Positions 11,184 to 21,611 of a stretch of DNA of 64,000 nt are shown here, one piece after another. The position numbers and the translations under genes were made by a program. This DNA is from Sarcophilus harrisii (Eukaryota; Chordata; Mammalia; Dasyuromorphia; Dasyuridae). The notes below the pieces were generated by a model. It made no database searches. It was given only the letters and a program-made list of their open reading frames with translations, and had not been told where the DNA came from. Location of the stretch: contig NC_045430.1 in NCBI RefSeq assembly GCF_902635505.1, forward strand, positions 280,301,181 to 280,365,180. Reading direction: 5' to 3'. Numbering within the stretch: the stretch's first letter is position 1; each line of letters begins with the position of its first letter.

Positions 11184-11654
11184 CTAAGAAATAGAAATTT
11201 TCTTTTAAAAAAAATCATCATTTCCGACTGAAACTCTCCATAAAGTTTGGTTACAATTAAGAATCAAAAAAATCAAAACTCCAAACCAATCTTAAGCCAT
11301 TTGGAAAGTTGGAATAAATATAACAAACAATTCCAGCATAACCAAATTTTCAATTTAAGTGATTTGGGGCAAAAAACCAACAAAAAAAGAAATTATTTTA
11401 AAGCAATTCTCCTCTAAAGGAATCCTTATGTGTGTTAGAGGTAAAAATAGAAGCTAATAACAACACTCACGGTCAGGTTTCTCCATATGAACAAAGGAAA
11501 GAAATGACCACGTTAGTAGACAAGTAGGGGAAAGGACAACTGGGGTCTGGTTTTTTTTTTTTCAAAGCTTAGAATTTGCAACATGAAAGGTTGACTTAAT
11601 GAGCTCTAATGTCTCTTCCTACAAGATCAACCTCTACAATTCAGGGGGTCTAGA

Positions 11655-11865
11655 ATTTCGTGTTGTTGTCCAGTTGTGTCCAATTCTTTGCAATCACATT
11701 TGGGGTTTTCTTGGCAAGGATACTGGAGTGGGTTGACATTTTTTTCTCTAGTTCATTTTACAGATGAGGAAACTGAGGCAAACAACTAGCTCATAGTGCC
11801 CTTGAAAGGATCAAAGGAATTAATAGATGAAAAGTACTTTGCAAACCTTGAAGGGTGATATAAAT

Positions 11866-11907
<42 letters not shown>

Positions 11908-12245
11908 CACATGAGCAAAATAGATTTACATAGATATATGTATATATTCATATATTTACATATAATCTATATGTACAAAATATCATTTTAAATGCATATA
12001 TATTTAAAAATTATAAATGAGGTTTACAGATGTTTGGTATCACCCCATTAAGTACCAATGCAGTCACAAGTCTACGATGCTGTAATCAGGCTGCAGTTGA
12101 GCAAATATAATTTTATAGTTAAAGTTAAATGAATTGCCCAGGGTCACACATCTAATAAGTGTCTGAGACTGGATGGGAACTCCGAAGGATGAGTCTTCCT
12201 GACTCAGATCCAGAGCTCTCGTCACCTTGCCATCCTGCTGCCACT
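11655..12245 (-). repeat. Antisense MAR1-like SINE split by other sequence
   Basis: Left piece 11655-11790 (tgtccagttgtgtccaattc, ttggggttttcttggcaagg, cattttacagatgaggaaac). Right piece 12120-12245 (aattgcccagggtcacacat, then a 'gatgagtcttcctgactcag' head). Together they make one full SINE, interrupted by about 330 bases with a THER-like piece and (AT)n. Confidence 0.6.
11868..11900. repeat. (AT)n microsatellite
   Basis: About 16 perfect AT units, followed by AT-rich degenerate sequence to about 12010. Confidence 0.9.
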
Positions 12246-12284
12246 TAAACTAGGGCAATTTGATTTCTTTGCCCATCCATTCAC

Positions 12285-12425
12285 TTGCCATTCATTCATT
12301 CATTCATTCATTTGTTGGTTCTTAAGCTTCTTGTAAGCAGCAACTTCTTTGATTTTGTGATCCGGGGCCTACCATCGAATAAGGCGGATCGTGGCCATTT
12401 AATAAACTCTGGCTGATTAATTGAC
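12285..12425 (+). repeat. (ATTC)n followed by L2 3' end
   Basis: A short ATTC run at about 12289-12312, then an L2-type end: 'gcttcttgtaagcagcaact' and 'ccatttaataaactctggct'. Confidence 0.6.
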
Positions 12426-12784
12426 GGATTAATCAATCCGCCACTAGAGGGAGTAGGAAAAGCCTGGCACAGGCACCAATACAGGGTGACTCAAGCGCAG
12501 CCCTGATCTCCCTTGTCGCTTAAACCAATCAGCCTTGGTTTTTCATGGCCAGCCTCTCCTCCATTCATTCCTGTGCCCACCCTCCATCACTGATGGAACA
12601 CGCCGACTTCTGGGAGCACGTTTTGAGATGGGAGAGCCCCCCAGCTCGTTGGTAGGAGCAAGGTACCACGTCGGAGCTCTCAGGGGCCTCCGGAATGGCC
12701 GGGAAGCTCCTCCTGAGACTTCCCGGCCGGAAGCTAAGGCTCCAGCTCTTGGCAGATTCCTGATTGCTCAGGACATAAGGTGAT

Positions 12785-13060
12785 GAGGATTTTCAATAGT
12801 TGTAGAATGGCGGAAGGTTTGCAAAGCGCTCTGTGCCCACGTACACACGCATACTTCTCATGTGATCTCACAACAGTCCCGAGAGGTAGTTAGTGCTGCT
12901 ACTATGTCCAATTTACAAATGAGGAAACTGAGGCTCAGACAGGGTAACTTGCCACAGCTACTAAGAATCTGGGCTAAAATTTGAACTCAGGTCACACATA
13001 AGTGTCAGAGGCAAGATTTGAACTCAGAGCTTGCCTACTTAAGGTCCAGTGTTCACTTCA
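12785..13060 (-). repeat. Antisense THER/MIR SINE
   Basis: Contains 'ggtttgcaaagcgctctgtg', 'tcacaacagtcccgagaggt', 'tttacaaatgaggaaactga', and a degenerate 'atttgaactcag' head, in antisense order. Confidence 0.75.
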
Positions 13061-13159
13061 CTCACTCAGGCAAGTCACTTTCCTTCTGCCTGCCTCAATT
13101 TCCTCATCTGTAAAGTGGGAATGCTAATAGCACTAATTTCCCGGGGTGGGGGGGGGGCG

Positions 13160-13350
13160 CTAGGTGACAAAGCAGATTTAGAGCCAGGCTTGGAGTCAGG
13201 AAGATTCCTCTTCCTTCATTAAATCTGGCCACAGACCCTTCCTAGCCCCCCGTTTGCCCCAATGATCTGGAGGAGATGGCGAACCTCTCCAATATCCCTG
13301 CCAAGAAAACTCCAAAAAGGGTCCCATGGGGAGAGCTGAACACAACAGCC
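13160..13350 (+). repeat. MAR1-like SINE, sense
   Basis: Contains 'aggcttggagtcaggaagat', 'tggagatggcgaacctctcc' like core-end text and 'tgccaagaaaactccaaaaa', the mirror of the antisense copies elsewhere in the window. Confidence 0.65.
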
Positions 13351-13574
13351 CAGCAGCCGCAGCTCAGCTTCTCAGGGTATTGTGGAAATCATGGGAGATG
13401 ACCCCTGTAAAGCAGCTTACGGCACCTGATAGCTGCACACAGATGCTCTCGTCACTTGCCTTGGTTCTCTCCCCAGCAGCACGCCCCAGAGCACAGCCTG
13501 AGTCCCCGGATCCTCTGAGGCATCAGAGGAGAACTTTAAGAAAGTCCACAATGATTCTAACTTATTTATTTGGC

Positions 13575-13790
13575 AACCATGAAGCGCCACAGAGCACTGA
13601 GATCTGGGTTTGGGGTTAGGAAGACCCAAGGTCAAATCCAGCCTCAGACACCAGCCAGTCACTTAATCTCAATCAGCCTCAGTTTCTCTAACTGAAAATT
13701 GGGGGCAATATTAGTACTTACCCCGCGGGGTGATTTTGAAGACTAAAAGTAATAGCATTTGTGAAGTGCTCTGATTGCTTGCCATCACGT
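13575..13790 (+). repeat. THER/MIR SINE, sense
   Basis: Contains 'ggttaggaagacccaaggtc', 'cagcctcagacaccagccag', 'tcagcctcagtttctctaac', and the THER-type end 'catttgtgaagtgctctgat'. Confidence 0.7.
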
Positions 13791-13841
13791 TAAATGGCTA
13801 AGGTCTCCTTTCAAGATCTACTGCAGTCTAACAGTCCTTAC

Positions 13842-13934
13842 CTTTCCTGTCAAGTAGCCACAGGGATGACAGATGATAAATTGTATACAAGCGATACTGC
13901 CTTGCATCCTGGGATAAAGGATTGTGATACAGAT
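13842..13934 (-). CDS. LRRC72: LRRC72, last leucine-rich-repeat exon
   Basis: Minus-strand exon of 93 bases, 2+90+1, between acceptor cttcgttgcag and donor gtaagg. The first two bases complete Asn, giving N-LYHNPLSQDARQYRLYTIYH and then LSSLWLLDRK. The signature 'NPL-x-YRLYxIxHLxxLxxLDRK' is the classical last repeat plus LRR-cap found in leucine-rich ciliary and axonemal proteins. It joins the 20258 exon and the 11183 exon in phase. Its acceptor lies directly against a SINE (13945-14115), so the pyrimidine tract appears to come from antisense SINE sequence. Confidence 0.9.
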
Positions 13935-13944
13935 CTGCAACGAA

Positions 13945-14170
13945 GAGTCCAAAGTGAACACAGGAAGCCTCGGATGTGGCAAATCCTGGCTACAATATTT
14001 TCAAACTGTATCATCTTGGATAAGTCCTTTTGCCCCTCCTGGCCCCAAATCCCTTGTGTATAAAATGAGAATAATAGCATCTCCTTCACAGGATTGTGAG
14101 GATCACTGGAGCAATGGAGGTGAGAGAAATATTGTTGTTGTTGTTGTTGTTGCTGCTGCTGTTGTTATGA
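13945..14170 (+). repeat. MIR-like SINE with (GTT)n(GCT)n tail
   Basis: Sense MIR motifs: 'aacacaggaagcctcggatg', 'ccaaatcccttgtgtataaaatgagaataatag', and 'cacaggattgtgaggatcac'. A GTT/GCT trinucleotide run follows at about 14132-14165. Confidence 0.65.
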
Positions 14171-14234
14171 GTTTCTACTAAAGGGAACCAGAAGCCATCA
14201 GTTTGCTGCATCTTTAACCCTCAGGGAAGCCCGA

Positions 14235-14370
14235 AGATTTCGGGTGCCTACGAGCTGTGTGACCATGGACAAGTCACAGACTCTCCCAGCCTGGATTTCC
14301 TCATCTGTTAAATGACAGGGTTGGACTTGGTGCCGACTAGTCCAAACCCCATAATCCTAGGATGTCACTT
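14235..14370 (+). repeat. MIR-like SINE
   Basis: Contains 'gtgtgaccatggacaagtca', then 'tggatttcctcatctgttaa' and 'aatgacagggttggacttgg', sense orientation. Confidence 0.65.
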
Positions 14371-14964
14371 TAACACTGCCCCCACCCCGCCCCCCAGCTT
14401 AGCATCCTCCTCTATAAATGAAGCTTCCCTCAATCTATGACTTGGCCAAAAGGAGACCCCGCCCCCCCATGGGGGAGCCTTTAGTGTGAATGGACACAGA
14501 TGCCCCCAGCTTCAGTTGGAGTGCCCTACCAGGCCAGTCCATTTGGGCCGGGGGGACGGCTGCTGAGACTCCAAGTCCAGTCAAGTCTGACCTCGGAATT
14601 CTCCAGTCCCTCTTTATTGCAGCATTGTTGGGAGCCGTGGCCAGGAGGGCTCCAGATGCCGAGGATCCTTGTTTTGGGTGCTCTGACTCGGGCTCTAACC
14701 GTCATTCGCCACAGTTTCCATGGGAAAATACATTAATTGCTAGGTCTAAACAGGGACTAGCAAAGGCACTTGGGACACGCCCATCAGGGATGTAGGGGCT
14801 GCCTCTAACAAGGGTTAAGTATCCCTTGGAGGCCGATCTTGTGGTGTCTTTGTGGGATTTTCATCTGAAAGTTCTCGTTCTGGCAGAACGGGAAAATGAC
14901 AGGTTGGTATTAAGAGGCCCTGTCTCAGTTAATAAGTGTGTGGCCATTGGGATTCAGCATCCTC

Positions 14965-15110
14965 TTCCTTCAACATAAATAAATGGATACACACACAAAT
15001 AAATAAATGAACAAATGAATGAATGAATAAGTGAATGAGTAAGTAAATGAGCAAATGAATGAATATATAAATATAAATTTATATATTTACATAAATATAT
15101 AAATTTGAGA
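14965..15110. repeat. Degenerate (AATG)n/(AATA)n and AT-rich tract
   Basis: Runs of 'aaataaat', 'gaatgaatgaat', then 'atatataaatataaatttat'. Confidence 0.85.
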
Positions 15111-15444
15111 GGACTTCAAAGGGCTCTTTCAGAGCTAAACTGATTATTATCCCATCCTTCCCACTGCCTTTAACTTCGGTCTGGTCATGAAGATGGAGAT
15201 GGCTAGGACCTCCACGCTAGGAGAATAGACTAGCCAAAGGTCATGCCAGCAGGTTTCAAAGCCCTTTGATAGCAAATCCCACATCTTAATCTACATCATT
15301 CAGCTAGTATGTTATACAGCCAACTTTTGGACCCAGGTGCTGTGATTCCAGACCGAGGGTGGATTGCTCTATAATAGGTCATCAAAAATGAGTGAATGCC
15401 TTCTAAATGTCCCTGGAGGATCATGGTGATCTGGAGATGTGATC

Positions 15445-16165
15445 GTGTCCAAGAGGATGATGATGGTCGTAGTACTGGTGGTGGCAGTAGTAGTACTAAC
15501 AGTGATAAAAGTAATAGTAGTAGTGATAGTAATAGTAATAGTTATGGTAGCAATAGTAATGATAGTAGTTGTAGTAGTGATAGTGATAGTACTACTAGTA
15601 GTAGTAGTAATAGGGATGGTAGTAGTAATAGTAGTAGTAGCAGTAGTGATAATAATGGTAGTAATAGTAGTGATAGTAGTTGTAGTGATAGTGATAGTAC
15701 TAGTAATAATGATGGTGGTAGTAGTAGCAGTAGTGATAATAATGGTAGTAATAGTAGTGGTAGTCGTTGTAGTAGTGATAGTGATAGTACTACTAGTAAT
15801 AGTAGCAATAGTGATGATAGTAGTTGTAGTAGTGATAGTGATAATACTACTAATAAGAGTAGCAATAGTAATGATAGTGGTTGTAGTAGTGATAGTGATA
15901 GTACTACTACTACTAGTAGTAATAGGGATGGTAGTAGTAATAGCAGTAGTGATAATAATGGTAGTAATAGTAGTGAGAGTAGTGGTAGTGATAGTGATAG
16001 TACTAGTTGTAGTAGTAGTAATAGTGATGATAGTAGTAGTGGTAGTAGTAGTAATGATAGTACTAGTACTACTAGTGGTAATAGTAATAGTAGTGGTAGT
16101 AATAGTAGGACTGGTAGTAATTATAATAGTTGCAGTGGTGGTTTTAGTGGTAGTAGTAGGAAGAA
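15445..16165. repeat. 720-base imperfect trinucleotide array (AGT/GAT type) with higher-order units
   Basis: Built of AGT, GAT, AAT, GGT and TGT triplets with a three-base period throughout, so two plus-strand frames stay open for 260-310 codons (Ser/Asn/Asp-rich or Val/Ile-rich). Longer blocks recur: the series gatagtagttgtagtagtga with its continuation appears at about 15562, 15676, 15814 and, altered, 15875; the series tgataataatggtagtaata appears at about 15647, 15733 and 15950. The open frames have no codon bias or fold and are not a gene. Confidence 0.9.
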
Positions 16166-16239
16166 TAATATTGACAGAAAGGTGCTGTTTTTACAGGATT
16201 GTAGGGTTTACATTTTACATATTTTAAACTTTGTACTTT

Positions 16240-16570
16240 GCATACAGGCGAGTGGCCTGGGTGTGGAATCAGGAAGTCTGAGTTTGCCTCAGGTCTCATT
16301 TTCTGACCCTAAACAAGTCACTTGAATGACATCTGCCTTTTCCTCCTCATTTCTAAATTTCTAAATGGAGTTCATGGGGAGGAGGTTCTTGTAAGGATTG
16401 TAAGGATTAAACAAAATGCTCACAGAACGCTGCAAACCTTCAGGCACTGTGTAAATGGCCACTGTTACTATTCTGTTCCCAACTAGCCACGAGCCCCACA
16501 TGGCAGACATTCCCACCCCCTTTTTACAGATTAGGAAACTGAGAATCAGGGCGGCTAAATGCTGACTCAG
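16240..16570. repeat. MIR-like SINE (+) followed by an antisense MIR piece
   Basis: At 16240-16440 'ggaatcaggaagtctgagtt' and 'aacaagtcacttgaatgaca' in sense; at about 16455-16570 'tttacagattaggaaactga' in antisense. Confidence 0.55.
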
Positions 16571-16961
16571 CCTGTGCATCCGGGGCCATGTTCACACTTG
16601 AGTTTTCCTGATTCCCAGCGCAGCTGGGTTGGGCAGAGGGGAAAGCTGAAGAACTCCAGCTCTGAGCCCCAAGTAGCCCTGGGAGGCCCAACGACCCCTG
16701 CTGTATATGCTCAGGAAGGAGAATATGACCCGGAGGTGTGTGTCACTCTGGGAAAAAAACCCAAACCAAAACTGAGTCTGATTGTAAAACCTGAGCCAGC
16801 CAGCAGGTGGCAGCAGCACAAAGCTTTAATCTCAGGTCCAGGAGAGCAAACTGACCTTCCTCTGAGTGAAACTTGCTGGGGATGGGGAGCGACAGCAGGC
16901 TGGGGAGCAGAACTCAGGCAGGTGCGCAGAGTAGGGGCAACCTTGCCAGACCACAAAAAAA

Positions 16962-17510
16962 GACCCTGACCTTTTCCTTTCCCTTCCGTCCAGCTGGATC
17001 TCCACTAAAAGCCTGATCTTTCCCTTCCCTCTGCTCCTCTCCATCCAGCTGCATCTCCACTCAAACACTGACCATTTCCTTTCCCCCCTGTCCAGCTCCA
17101 TCTCCACTAAAAGCCTTATCTTTCGCTTCCCTCTCATCCAGCTGGATCTCCTCTAAAACCCTGACCTTTTCCTCCCCGCTCCAGGTCCAGCTGGATCTCC
17201 ACTAAAAGCATGATCTTTCCCTTCCCTCTGCTCCCCCTCCATCCAGCTGCATCTCCACTCAAACCTGACCTTTTCCTCCCCCCCAGTCCAACTGGATCTC
17301 CACTCAAACCCTGATCTTTCCCTTCTCCCCCACTCTGTCCAGTTCTATCTCCATTAAAACCCTGACCTTTTCCTCCCCCCCCCACCAAGTCCAGCTGGAT
17401 CTCCACTCAAACCCTGATCTTTCCCTTTTCCCCCACTCTGTCCAGTTCTATCTCCATTAAAACCCTGATCTTTCCCTCCCCCCCCCCATCCAGCTGGATC
17501 TCCTCTAGCC
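16962..17510. repeat. Pyrimidine-rich minisatellite, about 11 units of about 50 bases
   Basis: The anchor ccagctggatctccactaaa, with variants, recurs at about 16992, 17046, 17093, 17138, 17188, 17244, 17286, 17338, 17391, 17441 and 17490. Each anchor is followed by 'ccctgatctttcccttcccc' type text. Two higher-order periods are visible: about 100 bases (17286/17391) and about 196 bases (16992/17188). Confidence 0.92.
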
Positions 17511-18490
17511 CTTCCTGGGAACCCCAATGCGGTCCATCCCCATGACTGCAGAACAGAGTGAGCCTCATAAGCTGACCTCAGTGGGACGGCCACAAACACT
17601 TTAAGGAGCTATTTCCTCCATCAGCACTTGCCTGGTCCAGATTTGTGCATTTGCATTTCTAGCTTTGATTTTCTTCCCCCATGACCTTATTCATGAGTTT
17701 TGCACAAGCCAGGGCTCATGAAGAACTCCCTGAAGTCGGACTAATCCCAGCAGAACCTCAAAGAAGTAAGAAGTTGCCCTGACTTCCCAGAATTACTACT
17801 TACAAAATCATCTCTCCAGTAACAACATGACTAGCTTACTCAATTAGTCTCACCATAAAGGCAAATGGAAGCAAAGCCCTATGGAGAAGCAGCATTTCTG
17901 CCCAGGAATGGATGAAATTGATTTTCTTTAATTTGAGAGGGGAAAAAAATGAAAATACTGTGATTGGCGATTTAGCCTTGTAACTCAACATTCTACTCAA
18001 AATGGCCCAAGGGGGAAAAGTTGGATTTTTCAAGACCTTCCCCCTCCTAACCTATTAAACACCTTGTGTGTGGGATTTATGAGTTTAGGATTGATGAGAC
18101 TGAATTTCCATAAATTATGGTTCCAAGATATGAAATCAGTTTCTTGCGTCTGAATGTTTGCAAAGTCTGGCTTGATGCATTAGGCACATTCCTTCAGCAA
18201 AGATGAAGTGGAACTGCTCACACTTTCACTTTCAATAGGTTAATACGATTTAATCCACCTTCCCTGGAGGCTACTTAAGCCTGCACACACCTTGTTGGCG
18301 CCAGCACTGTCTTGTTGGTGCTCATTTGAGATTCAGAAAAGGAGTAATTTTCATTTACCAAACAATATATCAAAAGTGACTGTACCAGCTTCAAGCATGT
18401 GCTTGAGGAATAATTTCTTGCATGTGGAAATCTATTACAAAAAAGAAACAGAAAACTGAACAATTGGCTCCATTTTGCTATCAGCACAAT

Positions 18491-18907
18491 AGCTAAAGAG
18501 AATTATCTTTTGTTTTCAGAGTGGATATCTGAAATCACTGGTTGAACTGAGAACATAGCCATGTGTGTATTCTATGGGTAGACAATAAATAATGTGTCCT
18601 GGAGGTGACATGGTTGGGAAACAAACTGAGGTAGTAAGCTTCAGTTTCTAACTTTTTGATGCTTTGGATAAGGGCATTAAAGTCACAACAGCTAAAGAGA
18701 ACTATCTTTTGCTTTCAAAGTGGATATCTGAAATCACGAGTTGAACTAAGAATATATTCATATGTGTATTCTACAGGTGAACAATAAATAATGTGTCCTG
18801 GAGGTTAAATGAACCCAAAGGTAACATGGGTTGGAAACAAACTGAGGTCATAAGCTTCAGTTTCATACTTTTTGATGATGCTTTCGATAAGGGCATTAAA
18901 GTCACAA
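18491..18907 (+). repeat. Head-to-tail tandem duplication, about 200-base unit
   Basis: Copy 1 is 18491-18688, copy 2 18690-18907. Shared blocks include gtggatatctgaaatcac, 'aataaataatgtgtcctgga' and 'aagggcattaaagtcacaa'. Copy 2 has about 20 extra bases. The source sequence is unrecognised. Confidence 0.85.
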
Positions 18908-19454
18908 GGAATTTTGAAGGATGACATCCCATTAACATCTCTAATCATAAATGCCCTGGAGACAGACAATGCTAAAATACGTGAGGAGATTTTTTTTTTC
19001 TTCAGTGTTTCCCTTGTGAAGAATTATGATCTGAGATGGACATCTTAAAAGAATTTGTGATCAAATATTCCTCCCATCGGTAAAAGTATCTAATCATTGT
19101 GCATGCAAGGGGCAGAGAGGTCAATGCTTGCAGGAATATCCTTGTTTCTTTTAACTAAGTCAAAAAGACTAAAAAAAATTTCATACATCAAAGCTTCCTT
19201 AATAGCTAGGGAAAAAGCCATTCCTCCCAATTAAATATAGACACACTAACAATAGATCATGGTGGAATTATGAGTGAGATTTTGCTTATTCCAACTCAGG
19301 GACTTTCATGTTTGTCCTATGACAGTTTATGTTTAAGTTTTTTTCTACCTGAAGGATTTAACCAGTAAGGAAAATTTAGTCCATCTACATCTACTGTATG
19401 CTGGACACTGTCTTACTCACACAGCTTTCATGAATTTCTCTCAAAAGAATAATT

Positions 19455-19605
19455 ACAAGGGACAACTAAGTGGCAAATTGGATAGAGCACCAGCCCTGAA
19501 GTCAGGAAGACCTGAGTTCAAATCTGGTTTCAGACACTTAACACTTCCTAGCTGTATGACCCTGGACAAGTCACTTAATCCCAATTGCCTCAGGAAAAAA
19601 AAAAG
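19455..19605 (+). repeat. Full-length marsupial tRNA-derived SINE (WSINE/MAR1 type)
   Basis: Complete from the tRNA-like head (aagtggcaaattggatagag) through 'gaagtcaggaagacctgagt', 'tcaaatctggtttcagacac', 'cctagctgtatgaccctgga' and 'cccaattgcctcagg' to a short A tail. One of the best-kept copies here, so relatively young. Confidence 0.85.
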
Positions 19606-19734
19606 AATTGCAGCTTTGTTCTTCATAAGAAATTAAAAGACTAAAAATACCTAAATTCAATATAACCATTTCCAGAAACTGAGAGGTCTTCAATGCCACA
19701 ATGTTCTGAATCACTCAACCAGAATATGCTCACA

Positions 19735-19755
19735 TTTTTTTTTTTTTTTTTTTTT
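19735..19755. repeat. T homopolymer, about 21
   Basis: Uninterrupted T run; possibly the A tail of a decayed antisense retroelement, which I could not identify. Confidence 0.85.
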
Positions 19756-20257
19756 GCTTTCCTTCCTTGGTATATCCATGACCCTTTTTTCATTGTTTTC
19801 TTAATGTGCTGTCAGATTGTACATTGTATATGGTGTGTATGTGTGTGTGTGTAGAAGAAAAATTATAGGATTCAGGAAAAAAAGGGGATTTTAGAGACTA
19901 TATAGTCTACCTCCTCCTTTCTTTTTTCCAGTGAGAAATCTGTGCTTGGGTAAAGATCAAGTGTTCTCTCCTTTACTTTGTGGCACCTCTAGACTATAAG
20001 CTTCAGAAGGGTAGGAACTATGTCCTATCCAGCTCTATATCCCATATAGCATCAGTTTTAATGCAAGATAGTAAATATTTCAAATGAACGGTGGTTACAA
20101 TCCATTTTTCTCTAAAGAAGAAGCACTGCATAATGACTCATTTTTACCTTCCAGATGACATGCAAGGAATTTCTATGCAAGTTAATTTAGACAGCTGCAA
20201 AAAGCATGGGATGAATTCTTCCCACATCTTTATTTTACGACTTTATTTTAGACCTAC

Positions 20258-20368
20258 TTAGTGTCTTCAGATTGGTCATCAGCTTCAATTCATCCACAAC
20301 AGCATCAAGATTCTTCAGCTGGTTGTTGTGCAACATGAGGACATTCAGGGAGACCAAGTGCCGAAGGC
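20258..20368 (-). CDS. LRRC72: LRRC72, leucine-rich-repeat exon
   Basis: Minus-strand exon of 111 bases (2+108+1) between acceptor ctcttctag and donor gtaggt. It encodes G-LRHLVSLNVLMLHNNQLKNL, then DAVVDELKLMTNLKTL. This is one full LRR (LxxLxxLMLHNNQLKNL) and the first half of the next (LxxMTNLKTLN). The frame continues into the 13934 exon (NLYHNPL), where the repeat is completed, and comes in phase from the 21530 exon. The repeats form a curved solenoid used for protein binding; the partner of LRRC72 is not known to me. Confidence 0.92.
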
Positions 20369-21529
20369 CTAGAAGAGAGCAGCAGGGGAAGGGAGGCCCC
20401 CTCAGAAAGGGCTGGACTCAAACCTGGTCACCTCTCCACTGTCCCTCGACATGGATGAGGATGACGAATGCTCTTCAAGGACACAATCATAACTATTCTG
20501 CTTCAGCAGCCAAGAAGCCAATTCTACCCACCAGCTCTCCATTACCATTAGGAATGGCTGGACATGGGGGTAAAAAGAGAAAGCTCCACTTTGGAATATC
20601 TGTGATTTTGTCTATGTGACAACTCCCTGCACCTGCACCACTATTAGGTCTCTAAGTCCTAGCACAGAGATGCCTTAAACGTGGCCCATGGGACCTACAC
20701 CACTCCCTAGTGGATAAAACTAGATTAAAATATAATTGGGAAATATTTAACAAAATAGATAAGAATACAAAAGGACATAGATAATGCTAATATGTGGTTT
20801 TCTAAGTGACCTCCCAAATTCGGTTTGAGTTTGACAACACTCACTGCCATTGACCTCAGAGCAGACACTCTCGATGAAATACAGTTAACTTAAAACCCTT
20901 GGTCACCTCCTGGCCGAGATTCCACAATGGACACATCCAAACTTAGCTGATTTGCTTCTCAACCAACATAGGGTTTGGGCCACCAGTCATACTTGGAGTC
21001 TTCCCAGACTGGCATCCTCTGCAAAAATTTCCCCCAGTACTGTTGTCTGCAATCCAAGGTCACTTCCATACCCCAACAAGTCTTTGAAGGGCACAACAAG
21101 GGAAATGAGGGATGCAAGTAGGGAGTCATTAATGAGTCTGTGAAAACCTTGAAGCTTCTTTAGAGGGCTCTGTTTAACTATATTCTAACATTCCTCCCAA
21201 GTTCTTCAAACAGGATTCATTGGAGCCCATCCCAGTTGATGTCAAATTAGACAAATGATGAAGTTCTGATAATCAAAGGTTATTTTCCAGTGGGAGAACT
21301 GTCCACATTAAGCTGGGACTGCCATCCAGAAGCATAACACCACGGGTGGGAATACACCCCAATACTGAAGTGACAGGACCACCCCACTCATTTCTCGTTT
21401 GTAACAGTAATGGGAAAGCCTATCTTGGCTATTGACAGTCACACAAACGTGTGAAGATCAAAGTACATGTTGAAAATAAAGTTTCATTAAGAACGTCTTT
21501 TAAAAGAAAGTCCATATGGGAGGCCATAC
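20369..21529 (-). other. LRRC72: LRRC72 intron
   Basis: 1.16 kb. Apart from the SINE at 20655-20865 I see no recognisable element; a C/T-rich stretch runs from 20400 to 20530. Confidence 0.7.
20655..20865 (+). repeat. RTE-linked marsupial SINE
   Basis: Contains 'agattaaaatataattggga', 'aatatttaacaaaatagata', 'catagataatgctaatatgt' and the end 'ggtttgagtttgacaacact'. Same family as the copy at 8055-8235. Confidence 0.65.
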
Positions 21530-21611
21530 CTTCTATCGCATAGAGGCTGTTGTTGTCCAGGTAAAGTTCTGCTAGACAAGGATTTCTTAGCAGAAATCTG
21601 ATATCTTGGAG
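21530..21611 (-). CDS. LRRC72: LRRC72, leucine-rich-repeat exon
   Basis: Minus-strand exon of 82 bases (27 codons plus 1) between acceptor gagctgaaaag read in reverse (cttttcag) and donor gtatgg. It encodes LQDIRFLLRNPCLAELYLDN, then NSLYAIE. The pattern LAELYLDNNSLYAIEG is a canonical LRR consensus (LxxLxLxxNxL). It starts at a codon boundary, fitting the 27436 exon which ends on a complete Lys codon, and it hands on one base (G of Gly) to the 20368 exon. Confidence 0.92.

Larger units (their letters stand above)
11184..13841 (-). other. LRRC72: LRRC72 intron
   Basis: Contains an antisense MAR1-like SINE in two pieces (about 11655-11790 and 12120-12245) around an (AT)n array, an L2 tail at 12315-12425, an antisense THER/MIR at 12785-13060, and sense SINEs at 13160-13350 and 13580-13790. 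The block 12430-12780 has no recognised element. Confidence 0.7.
13935..20257 (-). other. LRRC72: LRRC72 largest recognised intron
   Basis: This 6.3 kb intron holds SINEs, a 720-base trinucleotide array, a 550-base minisatellite and a 199-base tandem duplication, listed separately. Blocks 14375-14960, 15070-15440, 16575-16960 and 17515-18490 have no element I recognise. Confidence 0.7.

Noticed and set aside
15396-16325. Open frame of 309 codons, Ser/Asn/Asp-rich, with a second of 262 codons rich in Val/Ile
   Set aside because: Both follow from a stop-free trinucleotide array; several frames are open at once and no fold or codon bias is present.
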